Shown here: in pieces, positions 8,219 through 24,142 of the stretch
Layout: every line of letters begins with the position of its first letter
Numbering within the stretch: the first letter of the stretch is position 1
Assembly: GCF_002211765.1 (NCBI RefSeq)
Contig: NZ_CP022133.1
Span: 1,798,001-1,862,000 of the forward strand
Length of the DNA stretch: 64,000 nucleotides
Direction of reading: 5' to 3'
Origin: Idiomarina piscisalsi
GTDB taxonomy: Bacteria > Pseudomonadota > Gammaproteobacteria > Enterobacterales > Alteromonadaceae
Position numbers and translations under genes: made by a program
Notes under the pieces: model-generated
Seen by the model: the letters and a program-made list of their open reading frames with translations, nothing else
What the model was told of the DNA's origin: nothing
The model's database searches: none

Positions 8219-8255
8219 CGGCCGCTATGGTAGGGGTTTTGGCCGTTCTAATCAA
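8219..8255 (-). promoter_or_regulatory. Probable sigma70 promoter of tRNA-Ser inside a 9-bp inverted repeat
   Basis: On the - strand TTGATT (8250-8255) and TACCAT (8227-8232) are spaced 17 bases apart, followed by the GC-rich discriminator AGCGGCCG typical of stringently controlled stable-RNA promoters. The expected start is a few bases before the tRNA. AGAACGGCC (8215-8223) and GGCCGTTCT (8241-8249) form a perfect inverted repeat flanking the -10 box. Confidence 0.5.
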
Positions 8256-8260
8256 GGGGT

Positions 8261-9892
8261 TTAAGCAATTTTAAAGCGTTTCATGCCTTTATTTAATCGT
8301 TTTGCCAGCTCTCGCAACTCGCGGCTGGCTTCACTGATTTGCTCTGAGCCGGCAGCGGTTTGCTCTGCGGCTTCGGTAATAGAAGTAAAGTTCTGGTTAA
8401 TTTCTTCAGCAACGGCTGTTTGTTCTTCAGCGGCCGTTGCGATTTGGGCGTTCATATCGCTCATTTTCGCAACTGAGGTGTTAACAGACTGCAGTGACTC
8501 CCCTGCTCTGCGCGCTTGTTCAACACTTTCTGCGGCTTTCTGACGTCCCTGTTCCATAACATCAACCGCATTCGTTGCACTACCACGCATGGTTTCAATA
8601 AGGCTTTGAATGCTGCGCGTTGAGTCCTGAGTTCGGTTAGCTAGCGCACGAACTTCGTCGGCTACGACAGAGAAACCACGGCCATGCTCACCCGCTCGTG
8701 CCGCTTCAATAGCCGCGTTCAGTGCCAGCAGATTCGTCTGGTCAGCAATGCCCTCAATAACTTCCAGCACTTTATTGATTTCAGCGGTATTGTCAGACAA
8801 CTCACCGATAACGGTAGAAGCACTTTCTACTTGCTTCGCCAATTCTTCAATAGAACGCACCGTCGCTTCCACTTCACGGCTGCCGTTCATGGTTTCCTTG
8901 TCGGTATCGTCAGCCAGTTGCGCGGCTTCTTCAGTATGTTGTGCGACTTCTCTCACCGTCTGCGACATCTGATGAATAGCGGCGGCACCTTGGGTCGTCT
9001 GCTCCTGCTGCTCAACAACCAGTTTTTGGTTATTATCAGCGGTTTCTGAAAGTTCAGAAGAGGCATCCACCAAGGTCGTTGCCGACTCATTCACTTCTTT
9101 CAGCAAGCCTCGCAGGCGACGGACCATGGTGTTCACATCGTCCATCATACTGCCTTTGTACTTGGAGCGAGTCTCAACGGTTAAATCGCCGTCGGCAATT
9201 TGCTGTAACACTTCAGCGGCCTCTTCGGGTTCACCACCAATTTTGTGAGTTAAACGGACCACAATTCTCCAGGCCACTAAACCACCGGCAATAATGGCAA
9301 AGGCCGTTATCCACCACATCAGTGTTGCGAAGTTTTCGCTTCGCTCCATAACGCCTTGGGTGCCCTTAGAAATGCTCGCTTCCTGATAGTCAATGAAGTC
9401 GTTGATTCGGTTCAGCCATTCCGCATAAATGGGACCTAGCTCACGAATGACATAGTCCTGCGCTTGCTGACGTCGGTCAGATTGCAGCAAGCGTTCAACC
9501 TCGGCAGCAGACTCTAAACCTTGTTGACGTATTTCCGCTATTGCCGCCAATAAGGACTTTTCCTGACTATTAACAAGGTTCGCGTCAGAAATGATGCGCT
9601 GCATCCCCTGCTGCGACTCTGCGTAGTCATTTTTCAACTTCGTTATAAGCTCTCTAAGTGGCGGGCGTTCACTTGCGCGCTCCACTAACACCAAGTCACG
9701 TAACGCAATAGCTCTGTCATGCACGCTGCCACGGTAGTTGATAGCAAACCGTTGTTTCTCGCTACCTACCTCGTTCACCCGAACCAGGGTTTTATCAATT
9801 TCGCCTACTTGGTAGGTGCCTATAATGGTGGTTATTGCAAGCAATAACAAAATAAACGCAAAGCCTGCGTATAACCGATTCGCTATCGTCAT
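8261..9892 (-). CDS. Methyl-accepting chemotaxis protein
   Basis: Membrane chemoreceptor that passes ligand signals to the CheA/CheW array. The 543 residues show a first membrane helix (about 8-27), a helical periplasmic domain of about 160 residues resembling the four-helix-bundle sensor class, a second membrane helix (about 190-212), a HAMP domain (about 213-265, containing KIGGEPEEA), and a long coiled-coil signalling domain whose hairpin tip contains [19 protein letters not shown] and [15 protein letters not shown]. There is no C-terminal NWETF-type pentapeptide, so it does not tether CheR/CheB that way. The gene stands alone; its signal is unknown. Its partners are the chemotaxis genes at 49-56 kb. 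Confidence 0.95.
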   Translation of the reverse strand: MTIANRLYAGFAFILLLLAITTIIGTYQVGEIDKTLVRVNEVGSEKQRFAINYRGSVHDRAIALRDLVLVERASERPPLRELITKLKNDYAESQQGMQRIISDANLVNSQEKSLLAAIAEIRQQGLESAAEVERLLQSDRRQQAQDYVIRELGPIYAEWLNRINDFIDYQEASISKGTQGVMERSENFATLMWWITAFAIIAGGLVAWRIVVRLTHKIGGEPEEAAEVLQQIADGDLTVETRSKYKGSMMDDVNTMVRRLRGLLKEVNESATTLVDASSELSETADNNQKLVVEQQEQTTQGAAAIHQMSQTVREVAQHTEEAAQLADDTDKETMNGSREVEATVRSIEELAKQVESASTVIGELSDNTAEINKVLEVIEGIADQTNLLALNAAIEAARAGEHGRGFSVVADEVRALANRTQDSTRSIQSLIETMRGSATNAVDVMEQGRQKAAESVEQARRAGESLQSVNTSVAKMSDMNAQIATAAEEQTAVAEEINQNFTSITEAAEQTAAGSEQISEASRELRELAKRLNKGMKRFKIA

Positions 9893-10011
9893 CTTTTACC
9901 TCGAAATGCGGGGTTATCTTAACTTGAATGATTATACAGAATAACTGAAAGGAAAGATCAGAGAGAACGGATAAAATGAGATGAAATTAATCGATTTTTG
10001 CGTTTAACTAT

Positions 10012-10674
10012 TTAACGGTTTAATAGCCAACGAAAAATTCTTAATTGGCTGGGAACGTAAAACATATACTCGGGGTGCCACTGCACACCAATCACGGCTT
10101 GTTCTCGTCCTTCACTCTCAGACGCTTGTATAAAACCGTCTAAATCCCAGCCTGTCGCACGCATGCCCACACCAACCCGTTTAACAATTTGGGAGTGCAG
10201 GCTATTCACCCTCAGTTTGCGCTTTTTACACACTTCAGACAATAAACAGTCTTTTTCCAAAAACACTTGTTTGGTTGGCAACAAACCGGGACGGTTATAC
10301 GTTAATTTTCGAAGCTCTTTAATATTCTGATTCAGCTCACCACCAAGCACGACGTTAATGAGCTGAGAGCCTCGGCAAATACCTAACAGCGGCTTTTTAT
10401 TCTCAAGCGCCCATTGTATCCAGCGAATTTCAATATCATCGCGCTCAGGGTCGTATTCGCCATCTGGCTCAGCCGGCTGATTATAATGAGACGGGCTGAT
10501 GTCATCGCCACCACCAATAATCACGGCATCAACAGACTCGGCTTCACAACGGTGTCTGACACTCACTCGGATAGGACGCGCACCAAGCAGCCTGAGCGCC
10601 AGCCAGGTACACCACCAAGACGGCGACCACTTGCGCGCCGTCCCGGTTACCACCACCCGCGATCGCTGAGCCAT
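10012..10674 (-). CDS. Class I glutamine amidotransferase-like hydrolase (peptidase C26, PuuD-like)
   Basis: Cytosolic hydrolase with the class I amidotransferase fold, the family that includes gamma-glutamyl-GABA hydrolase. The nucleophile elbow is LLGICRGSQLINVVLGG with the catalytic cysteine, the His-Glu pair is in GVQWHPEY, and IIGGGDDISPSHY is the family oxyanion/substrate loop. I start at the ATG at 10674, which has AAAGAGG 8 bases upstream; the longer frame to 10695 lacks this. The start lies inside the end of the upstream amidoligase gene, so translation is coupled. The pairing suggests that the hydrolase supplies ammonia from glutamine to, or cleaves the amide product of, the amidoligase. 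The N-terminus is unusually rich in Arg and Trp. Confidence 0.85.
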   Translation of the reverse strand: MAQRSRVVVTGTARKWSPSWWCTWLALRLLGARPIRVSVRHRCEAESVDAVIIGGGDDISPSHYNQPAEPDGEYDPERDDIEIRWIQWALENKKPLLGICRGSQLINVVLGGELNQNIKELRKLTYNRPGLLPTKQVFLEKDCLLSEVCKKRKLRVNSLHSQIVKRVGVGMRATGWDLDGFIQASESEGREQAVIGVQWHPEYMFYVPSQLRIFRWLLNR

Positions 10675-11669
10675 TGCGTTAACCTCTTTTTCCAATCGTT
10701 CTCAGCGACGCCCATAATAGGACGCTCCGCCTTGCGAAATGCATTTCGCCAGTAGTCCAAAGCCTCTTCGTCATTCGCTAAAGCTTCTATCACCCACCAT
10801 AAATTCCACTCTTCACTGAGCTGCCAGTTCGGGTGCTCAATTTGACAGTTGGGCAAACGGTAATGAAACGTAGGTCGTGCCTTAATCTTACTGTCTTCAA
10901 CGGCTGCCATCACCTTATTTTGATCCACGTGAGCAAACAGAGGCAGCATATCCAGAGCCCGGTTTCGGGTCGCGTTAAACGATAAGTAATCATCGATGAG
11001 GGTCGACATATCAACGTCGTCTTGTGCCATCAGGCGATGCAAATAGTCTTCTGGGTATTTATCGATATAAGGGCTTATCTTTCTGGTGGTATCAACCTTA
11101 TGTTTCTCGATAAGCCACCATTGCAACACACCATAAGCCTGCAAGTATCGCAGTATGGTTGGTGCGTCGACTTTAGGGATTTCCGCATTAATATGAACAC
11201 CATAAGCGGCTATCCAGGACTCATCAGTGCCCTTTGCGCCAGCCTGACGAAGCTCATTTACCAGAGGAATAAGGACCTTGCACTGCTCTAATGTTAACGG
11301 TGGACAAACAATTTCAATCGGCACCCAACGCTCCGCTAAGTTGCCCAGCTCGTTTAACAGACTGGACTCATCAGCATTTTCTGCTTTGGCTTTTTTCTTC
11401 AGGTAATCCCAGTCAATTTCAACATTAAAAGTGCCGAGATCAGACGTCCTGACTTTGTGCTCAGCCTTCGATTCACGAACGCATTCTCCGTCCACAACCG
11501 AACACAAAACCGTCGACGTCTGCTCTAAAGTTAAACCACTGAACTCCAGTTCAAAACCAATGGTTCTCGGCTCGTCACTGTCATTCAGTGGTACAGGTAG
11601 TTCTTTAAAGTCCGTCTCACTCAATCGAAAACTGTCCTGCTGGTCCTGGAAAAACAACCGGGCTTTCAA
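10647..11669 (-). CDS. Putative amidoligase enzyme (glutamine-synthetase-like fold, COOH-NH2 ligase)
   Basis: 340 residues resembling the amidoligase family described by sequence analysis (Pfam Amidoligase_2), thought to form amide bonds with ATP using a glutamine-synthetase-like barrel. Candidate metal/ATP motifs are IGFELEFSG near residue 37, FNVEIDWDYL, PIEIVCPPL, YGVHINAEIP, and a basic cluster NATRNRALDMLPL. No signal peptide, so cytosolic. The first ATG overlaps the peptidase gene upstream by 53 bases; a TTG at residue 16, after AGGACAG, would nearly remove the overlap. The 3' end overlaps the amidotransferase gene by 28 bases. Substrate unknown; amidation or gamma-glutamylation of a peptide or small acid is an inference. 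Confidence 0.75.
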   Translation of the reverse strand: MKARLFFQDQQDSFRLSETDFKELPVPLNDSDEPRTIGFELEFSGLTLEQTSTVLCSVVDGECVRESKAEHKVRTSDLGTFNVEIDWDYLKKKAKAENADESSLLNELGNLAERWVPIEIVCPPLTLEQCKVLIPLVNELRQAGAKGTDESWIAAYGVHINAEIPKVDAPTILRYLQAYGVLQWWLIEKHKVDTTRKISPYIDKYPEDYLHRLMAQDDVDMSTLIDDYLSFNATRNRALDMLPLFAHVDQNKVMAAVEDSKIKARPTFHYRLPNCQIEHPNWQLSEEWNLWWVIEALANDEEALDYWRNAFRKAERPIMGVAENDWKKRLTQWLSDRGWW

Positions 11670-13002
11670 AGCCGTCTTTGCTTACACTAGCTACACCAAA
11701 AATGTAGTTATCGATCACAATGTTTTCCAGCGTGTACTCATTTACGTTGCCCACGTAACGGCTAAACTGCCACTGCGGTGCGTCGGTTAAACGCCAATAC
11801 ACTTTATAACCGGCAATATTGTCTTCGTCCTGACTTTGAGAGCTCCAGCTTAACGTCGTGTCTGGTTTCACCGCTCCTTCTATTTCAACGTTAGCCGGCG
11901 GTCGTGGTGCCCACGCCATGCTTGCCAAAGACACCGCATTCAATGCCGTTAACTTGGCTGCGTAGTCAAAATTAACGCCGTCAATGGTATCACCGTATTT
12001 AATACCATTTTCCGTGCGTAAATCCTGGTGCTGACGGTTATAGTTCTCGTTGGTCTCCATAATACGGATGCCCGGATACCCGAGATCGTTAAACGGTCTG
12101 TGGTGACCGCCTCGACCAAAGCGGTCCAAACGATAAATAACCATCGTATCCAAATTAGGTACATAACGGTCCGCAATCCAATCAATATAACGAGCTAAAT
12201 TGCGCGACGGCGAATCAACCTCACCTCCGTAAAAGCGCCGCATAGTCGCTTCGCGGTCAGACTCGTTCATGCGAGTACCTTCTGCGAAAATCCGAGCTGT
12301 TGAGTTATTGATAACCCCGTTTATGCCCTCGATGTTGCCAATCATGTCATTGTTTAACACGGCGGTCAGGTGCCAGTCTTCATCCTTGGCTTTCTTCGCT
12401 AAAATTTTACCGCCAAACAAGCCTTGCTCTTCGCCAGCCAGGGCGGCGTATACGATAGACCCATCAAACTCGTATTGACTGAGCACACGAGCTGCTTCCA
12501 AGGTTCCGGCTACGCCTGAGGCATTGTCATTCGCACCGGGAGCGTCTGAGGTAGAGTCCATAACGTCACTAACGCGCGAATCAATATCGCCTGACATCAT
12601 GACATAACGATTCGGGTCAGTCGTTCCCTTCTGGATAGCAATAACACTTTTTACTTCTACCGGATCCGGAATGCGTTTTTCACCAGAAATCACATCGCTC
12701 ACATACATCACTTCCAGACAACCGCCACAGGCTTCTGAGATTTTCTCAAACTCCGAATAAATCCAGCGGCGTGCCGCCCCAATACCACGAGTATCAGACT
12801 CCGTTTCTGACAGCGTATGACGCGTACCGAAGCTCACTAATTTACGAATATCTCTTTCAATGTTGTCGGCTTCAACCGCTTGCACAATGTCGTGCAACTC
12901 GTCTTTGTCTTCATAACTCACCGCATCTTGAGCACTTGCGCTAAATGAGAATGCAGCTCCCAACCCAAGCAGCACCATAGGCGCTAGCCATTGTTTGGTC
13001 AT
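11617..13002 (-). CDS. Secreted M28-family metallopeptidase with C-terminal fibronectin III-like domain
   Basis: Exported peptidase, 461 residues, with a signal peptide ending near ASAQDAV (about residue 25). The peptidase domain contains GANDNASGVAGTLEAAR (bridging Asp), GEEQGLFG (catalytic Glu), LNNDMIGN (zinc Asp) and GRGGHHRPF (zinc His). Where most M28 enzymes have a His ligand in a G-H-(Y/I/L)-D-S motif this protein reads MSGDIDSR, an Asp substitution. The last 90 residues (from about PPANVEIEG) look like a fibronectin III domain, often a substrate- or surface-binding module. AAGGATTTTGTT precedes the ATG. It overlaps the amidoligase gene downstream, suggesting a shared transcript. Scavenging of environmental peptides is the likely role. 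Confidence 0.88.
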   Translation of the reverse strand: MTKQWLAPMVLLGLGAAFSFSASAQDAVSYEDKDELHDIVQAVEADNIERDIRKLVSFGTRHTLSETESDTRGIGAARRWIYSEFEKISEACGGCLEVMYVSDVISGEKRIPDPVEVKSVIAIQKGTTDPNRYVMMSGDIDSRVSDVMDSTSDAPGANDNASGVAGTLEAARVLSQYEFDGSIVYAALAGEEQGLFGGKILAKKAKDEDWHLTAVLNNDMIGNIEGINGVINNSTARIFAEGTRMNESDREATMRRFYGGEVDSPSRNLARYIDWIADRYVPNLDTMVIYRLDRFGRGGHHRPFNDLGYPGIRIMETNENYNRQHQDLRTENGIKYGDTIDGVNFDYAAKLTALNAVSLASMAWAPRPPANVEIEGAVKPDTTLSWSSQSQDEDNIAGYKVYWRLTDAPQWQFSRYVGNVNEYTLENIVIDNYIFGVASVSKDGFESPVVFPGPAGQFSIE

Positions 13003-13074
13003 AACAAAATCCTTATCAATTATTGCAATAACGTCGTTTGATTATGCGGTAAGACAACTCAGATGAAAAGGTGC

Positions 13075-14994
13075 TTAATTTGCTTGTTGGAGCACGTTAT
13101 TTGGCTGTTGTACAAGCGCAGCAAGCGCAATAACGCTTTCGGTCACGTCCGACACCGTGAGCACCGCTTTGCACTGTAAAAACTCTGCTTCAAACTCACT
13201 TGCCCGGTGCGGTAAGTAGCGGCTTATATACGATAATTCACTACGCACGGCATCGCTCAGGCAGGCATTCGAGCGAGAGCCACTGATATGGAACGCGAGA
13301 ATGTCGCCATCATCATTTAAAAAATTCACGTACTCAGCCGCTTCGCTAAAGGTTTTGTAAGTGTTTAAGGAGCGCCCTATAACGGTCTCTTTACCGGGTA
13401 AGTGAGAGATCCGCAACACAACAATAGCGGGTAAATCTACTGGCTCATTTGTCCGTCTTAAATTATCCATTAGCTGCCGCTGCAACTGCCGACCGCCCAG
13501 CACTTTTTCGCTGTCACTCAGCCAGAAACCGGCGTCTTTAAAAGCCGTTGGCAACCCCTCGCTAAACGGCATAAGCCCGGCGACTTTAGGCAGCCACTTG
13601 GTGCCATCTTTATGAACAAATAGCGCATTCGATAATGCGTTACCGAACTGCTCTTCCAGGTTACTATCGTCACTTGGAACGACACTCACTTTAACCTCTG
13701 ACTGCTCATTGAGTTGATACGGCTTCAGCTTTGACAGCGCCAGCTTATCGACTTTGACCTCATTAACCATTGGTAGCGCAAGTTTTTGCAGTTCTGCAAA
13801 AGTACTCATGCGATGCCGATCATAAGTCAGCGTTAGCGCATAAGCTTGCACTGGATAACCCGCCTGCTTCAATGCAAACAGAGAAGGCAACCAATCGTCT
13901 TCGTTGCTTAAGTCCGCTACCGGAATGAGGTATTCATGCCAACGCTTATTGAGCGGCAAACTTAACCGGAAAAAGCACAATTGACGGCGGCTTTGTTTAC
14001 GTTCTAGTTTTAACGCATCGTGCTCTTGTCTAACCCAAGGCAATGCCATGAGTTGAGACAATGCGCTTGGGACATGTTTTTGCCAGCTGTTCAGTAGCGT
14101 TCGGTTCGCCTCGCTCGCCAGCACACAACACGTTAGCTTATTGTCAGGCAGTACCATTTTCAGCCCACTGTATGCATTTGCCCAGAGCGCTTCATAAGCA
14201 CGGGCTTTTACTCGCTGTAAACTATGATCAATGTTGACTTTATAACGGTGTTTATACTGTTCAATAAGCTCGTCAATAAAGGTGCGAAACGCCTTATTGC
14301 TGTCAGTTTCTAATCGTTTGAGCCGCAAATACACGTATGGCTCGCTATTCTCGACAGCAACCACTCGATACTGAACGCAGGGGTCACTGCTCATAACGAA
14401 ATTCTCTGAGAGGCCAGAAAAACAAACATCGAGCTGAGCGAACAGTAACGACTTTACTTGGTCGTCTGACTCCACCTTAAGCTGTAAACCATTGGTCGAT
14501 ATATCCACAGTGCTTGCATTGAACACTTGTCCGTCGGCCAAGGTAAAAGACACCGGCGACACAAAGTTCATTCGTTCTTCACGGCGTGCATAGGGGTGTC
14601 CGGCGATAAAGCTGTCCAGAGACGTTGCCGGCGCATTAGCAATACCGGTCTCATTGTATTGATTTTTCAATGCCAGAATTTGTTGTTTTGTATCTTCGGT
14701 GAAAACGCCTTTATACGCTTTAAGCCCCTGTTCAAACAGTTGCTGTGCGCGGTTGTGAAAATAATGCGTGCGGCCCTGAAAGGGATAAGGGAATACGTCA
14801 TACGGGACTTTTTTACGTAAATCGACAACGCCTAATGCCGGTTTCGCCAATTCGGTAATCGCCATTTTCACTTTCAGCTTTTCAGGACCGCTGAGGTGCT
14901 TTGTTTTGCGCTTAAATACAGACTCAAACTGCGAGCGATGGTACTCTGTTTTTAACTCGTCAACGAGTGTCTGCAAGGCGGCATTGAGGGTCAT
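13075..14994 (-). CDS. Large PilZ-domain protein (c-di-GMP effector candidate)
   Basis: 639-residue soluble protein with no membrane segment or signal peptide. A PilZ domain is recognisable at about residues 136-235: the RxxxR motif is RREER (137-141) and the second motif is DISTNG (164-169), both intact, so c-di-GMP binding is predicted. The roughly 400 residues after it match nothing that I can name; the 135-residue N-terminal part is basic and helical. Genes of this type are usually annotated only as PilZ domain proteins in Alteromonadales. It is divergent from the reductase gene on its 5' side and has no flagellar gene next to it. A motility or surface-switching role is inferred only. Confidence 0.85.
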   Translation of the reverse strand: MTLNAALQTLVDELKTEYHRSQFESVFKRKTKHLSGPEKLKVKMAITELAKPALGVVDLRKKVPYDVFPYPFQGRTHYFHNRAQQLFEQGLKAYKGVFTEDTKQQILALKNQYNETGIANAPATSLDSFIAGHPYARREERMNFVSPVSFTLADGQVFNASTVDISTNGLQLKVESDDQVKSLLFAQLDVCFSGLSENFVMSSDPCVQYRVVAVENSEPYVYLRLKRLETDSNKAFRTFIDELIEQYKHRYKVNIDHSLQRVKARAYEALWANAYSGLKMVLPDNKLTCCVLASEANRTLLNSWQKHVPSALSQLMALPWVRQEHDALKLERKQSRRQLCFFRLSLPLNKRWHEYLIPVADLSNEDDWLPSLFALKQAGYPVQAYALTLTYDRHRMSTFAELQKLALPMVNEVKVDKLALSKLKPYQLNEQSEVKVSVVPSDDSNLEEQFGNALSNALFVHKDGTKWLPKVAGLMPFSEGLPTAFKDAGFWLSDSEKVLGGRQLQRQLMDNLRRTNEPVDLPAIVVLRISHLPGKETVIGRSLNTYKTFSEAAEYVNFLNDDGDILAFHISGSRSNACLSDAVRSELSYISRYLPHRASEFEAEFLQCKAVLTVSDVTESVIALAALVQQPNNVLQQAN

Positions 14995-15065
14995 TGTGGC
15001 TACGTTTGTCGTGGTTATTTAAGTTGTGGATACATTTTATTTACATTAACGCTAAGGGGTTGATC

Positions 15066-21777
<6,712 letters not shown>

Positions 21778-21880
21778 GCACTAATCCTGAATAAATAATC
21801 ATTAATTTTAGATTAGCATGCAGTTGTGAAGTTCGGTAGGAAGCTTGTTTATTATCGTTATAAACGAGTTGTATAAAGCA

Positions 21881-21905
21881 AAAAAGACCTCTAAATGAGG
21901 CCTTT
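21881..21905 (-). terminator. Rho-independent terminator of nadA
   Basis: On the - strand AAAGGCCTC and GAGGTCTTT form a 9-bp stem (one G-U pair) with a 5-base loop and a run of T after it, starting 5 bases beyond the nadA stop. It separates nadA from gltB. Confidence 0.85.
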
Positions 21906-21909
21906 GGGG

Positions 21910-22950
21910 TTATTTTAGTGTCGCAGCAAATGCCAACATTCTATCCAGCGGTACCATCGCTTTTTCTCCAAGCTCTGGATCGACATGAATTTCATGTTCT
22001 TTCCCACCCGTTTCAAGCGCCTGTTCAATCGCTTTAAGACCGTTCATCGCCATCCACGGACAATGCGCACAGCTTCGGCATGTTGCGCCATTACCGGCTG
22101 TTGGTGCCTCAATAAAGGTCTTGTTGGGTTGCAGTTGCTGCATTTTATAGAAAATGCCTTTATCCGTCGCAACAATAAAGGTGTAGTTAGGCAGTTCCTG
22201 GCTGGCTTTAATAAGCTGCGATGTTGAGCCTACGGCATCGGCCATTGCGACAATATTTTCAGGGGACTCTGGGTGCACTAAAATAGCCGCATCAGGGTGC
22301 AACGCCTTCATGTCTTTGAGTGCTTTGGCTTTAAATTCGTCATGCACAACACAGGCACCTTGCCATAACAGCATATCTGCGCCCGTTTCACGAGCAATAT
22401 AGCCACCTAAATGCTTGTCAGGTGCCCATAAAATTTTCTCGCCTTTGGCATCTAAATGATCAACCAGCTCTAACGCCATGCTTGAGGTAACGACCCAGTC
22501 AGCTCGCGCTTTGACAGCAGCTGAGGTATTTGCATAAACCACAACCGTACGATCCGGATGCTGGTCACAAAATTCTGAGAACTTTTCCGGAGGGCAGCCT
22601 AAATCGAGTGAACACTCGGCATCTAACGTAGGCATTAACACCTGTTTATTCGGTGTCAGTATTTTCGCCGTCTCCCCCATGAAGCGAACACCGGCAACAA
22701 TGAGCTTTTTCGCCGGATGGTCACGACCAAAGCGCGCCATTTCCAGCGAATCAGCAACACAACCGCCTGTCTCTTCAGCCAGTGCCTGAATGTCAGGGTC
22801 GGTGTAGTAATGTGCCACTAAAACCGCATCTTTCTCTTTAAGAAGCGCTTTAATGTGTTCAACCGTTTCCTGCTTTTCTTCAGGCGTCAACGGCTTAGGT
22901 TTTGGTGGAAACCGATAGTCAAGGTTATCCAGCGTTTGAATCTCAGTCAT
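21910..22950 (-). CDS. nadA: Quinolinate synthase A
   Basis: [4Fe-4S] enzyme that condenses iminoaspartate with dihydroxyacetone phosphate to quinolinate in de novo NAD synthesis. The three cluster cysteines lie in [24 protein letters not shown] and the [10 protein letters not shown] segment; [19 protein letters not shown] is the first substrate loop. I start at the ATG at 22950; the longer frame begins with TTG and adds seven residues without homology-like character. The protein is 346 residues, normal for the long NadA group. nadB and nadC are not nearby. It is a single-gene unit with its own terminator, preceded by the tRNA-Lys pair on the same strand. Confidence 0.96.
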   Translation of the reverse strand: MTEIQTLDNLDYRFPPKPKPLTPEEKQETVEHIKALLKEKDAVLVAHYYTDPDIQALAEETGGCVADSLEMARFGRDHPAKKLIVAGVRFMGETAKILTPNKQVLMPTLDAECSLDLGCPPEKFSEFCDQHPDRTVVVYANTSAAVKARADWVVTSSMALELVDHLDAKGEKILWAPDKHLGGYIARETGADMLLWQGACVVHDEFKAKALKDMKALHPDAAILVHPESPENIVAMADAVGSTSQLIKASQELPNYTFIVATDKGIFYKMQQLQPNKTFIEAPTAGNGATCRSCAHCPWMAMNGLKAIEQALETGGKEHEIHVDPELGEKAMVPLDRMLAFAATLK

Positions 22951-23046
22951 GGTATTACAGCTTATGTCCAAGTGTTCGTTATAACGTGGCGGCTAGTATA
23001 GTCGAATTCAAGAGGGGGTTGTAGTTAAGTTATCAGAAAGAAGAAG

Positions 23047-23122
23047 TGGTGGGTTGTGCAGGATTCGAACCTGCGACCAATTGATTAAAAGTCAACTGCT
23101 CTACCAACTGAGCTAACAACCC
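23047..23122 (-). tRNA. tRNA-Lys (TTT), downstream copy
   Basis: 76 bases including CCA. Acceptor GGGTTGT pairs with ACAACCC, with GTTCGAATC T-arm and the anticodon loop CTTTTAA (anticodon TTT). It is identical in sequence to the next copy. Confidence 0.96.
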
Positions 23123-23151
23123 ATAATTCTGATTTTTTTAGCATTAGCGAG

Positions 23152-23227
23152 TGGTGGGTTGTGCAGGATTCGAACCTGCGACCAATTGATTAAAAGTCAA
23201 CTGCTCTACCAACTGAGCTAACAACCC
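23152..23227 (-). tRNA. tRNA-Lys (TTT), upstream copy
   Basis: 76 bases including CCA, identical to the copy 29 bases downstream. The two are probably one transcript, processed at the short AT-rich spacer 23123-23151. Confidence 0.96.
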
Positions 23228-23234
23228 AACGCTA

Positions 23235-23262
23235 ATTATTCGTTACCAGTTCTGCTTGGCAA
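23235..23262 (-). promoter_or_regulatory. Probable promoter of the tRNA-Lys pair
   Basis: On the - strand TTGCCA (23257-23262) and AATAAT (23235-23240) are 16 bases apart. The predicted start would fall only one to three bases before the mature tRNA 5' end, so the leader would be very short. Judged by eye. Confidence 0.4.
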
Positions 23263-23361
23263 CGGCGGCATAGTTTACTGAAATAACGCACTTATGCAAC
23301 TTAAAATTGAAAAAAACTGTCTGACTGATTAATTCACGAACACATGTTGCGCTCGTGTTAG

Positions 23362-24120
23362 TTAATTCAGTCGTTGCTTGGCTAAATTTGCTTCAGTAGT
23401 ATCCGGGTACTCACTAATAACTTGCTCATAATAACGCTTTGCATCAGCGGTATTACCTTGGTCATTTGCGATAGCACCAAGCTTCAATAAACAGTCACCA
23501 CGCTTATTACTGTCAGGGTAGTCTTTTACTACCGTCATGAACTGTTGTTCAGCTTTACCATATTCTTGCTGAGCAAAGAAAAGCTGTCCAAGCCAGTAAT
23601 GGGCGTTTGGCGCATAAGTAGAGTTAGGGAAGCTCTCCAAAAAGGACTGGAAAGCAGGAATGGCGGCGTCATAACGCTTATCTTCCAAAACCAACGCAAT
23701 GGCTTTGTCGTAAGCATCATTTTCGCTCAAGCTTGCTGAATAACTGCTGCCATCAGTTTGCGTCGGTACCTGCTGCATATTGGAATAACCTGCGCCGGCA
23801 TCATTACTCTGGCTATTGTTGTCCTTTAACTGATTAAAGCGACGATCAATTTCCTGATACAGCTCGCGCTGGCGTTGTAAAAGTTGTTCCAATTGATAGG
23901 CATGCTCTTCAGTTATCCCTCTTAATTCCGCGACATCTTGTTGAACGGAATTAAGCTGATCCATCATGTTAAGTTGTGCACTGGATCGAGCCTCAAGCAT
24001 GCGCTCGATTTGATCCAGACGCTTTTCAACGTCACCTGAAGAAGAAAGACCCGAAACAGGCGCCTGGGCTAAAACAAGCCCAGGCACTAACAAACTGACA
24101 GCTAACAGCGTTTTTTTCAT
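23362..24120 (-). CDS. cpoB: Tol-Pal system coordinator CpoB (YbgF)
   Basis: Periplasmic protein that links the Tol-Pal machine with peptidoglycan synthesis at division. The 252 residues have a signal peptide ending about LAQAPVSG, an N-terminal coiled coil (about 25-105, used for trimerisation), a short Ser/Asn/Gln-rich linker, and a TPR domain from about 128 (NDAYDKAIALVLEDKRYDAAIPAF onward in three repeats ending in AEQQF and AKRYYEQVISEYPD). It is the last gene of the tol-pal operon, in the standard position 22 bases after pal. Confidence 0.95.
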   Translation of the reverse strand: MKKTLLAVSLLVPGLVLAQAPVSGLSSSGDVEKRLDQIERMLEARSSAQLNMMDQLNSVQQDVAELRGITEEHAYQLEQLLQRQRELYQEIDRRFNQLKDNNSQSNDAGAGYSNMQQVPTQTDGSSYSASLSENDAYDKAIALVLEDKRYDAAIPAFQSFLESFPNSTYAPNAHYWLGQLFFAQQEYGKAEQQFMTVVKDYPDSNKRGDCLLKLGAIANDQGNTADAKRYYEQVISEYPDTTEANLAKQRLN

Positions 24121-24142
24121 GAACTATCCGTCTAATTTGGGA

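Noticed and set aside
23041..23230. The duplicated 76-base sequence as a CRISPR-like or attachment-site repeat.
   Set aside because: Both copies fold as tRNA-Lys with matching arms and CCA; no integrase or island borders are visible on either side.
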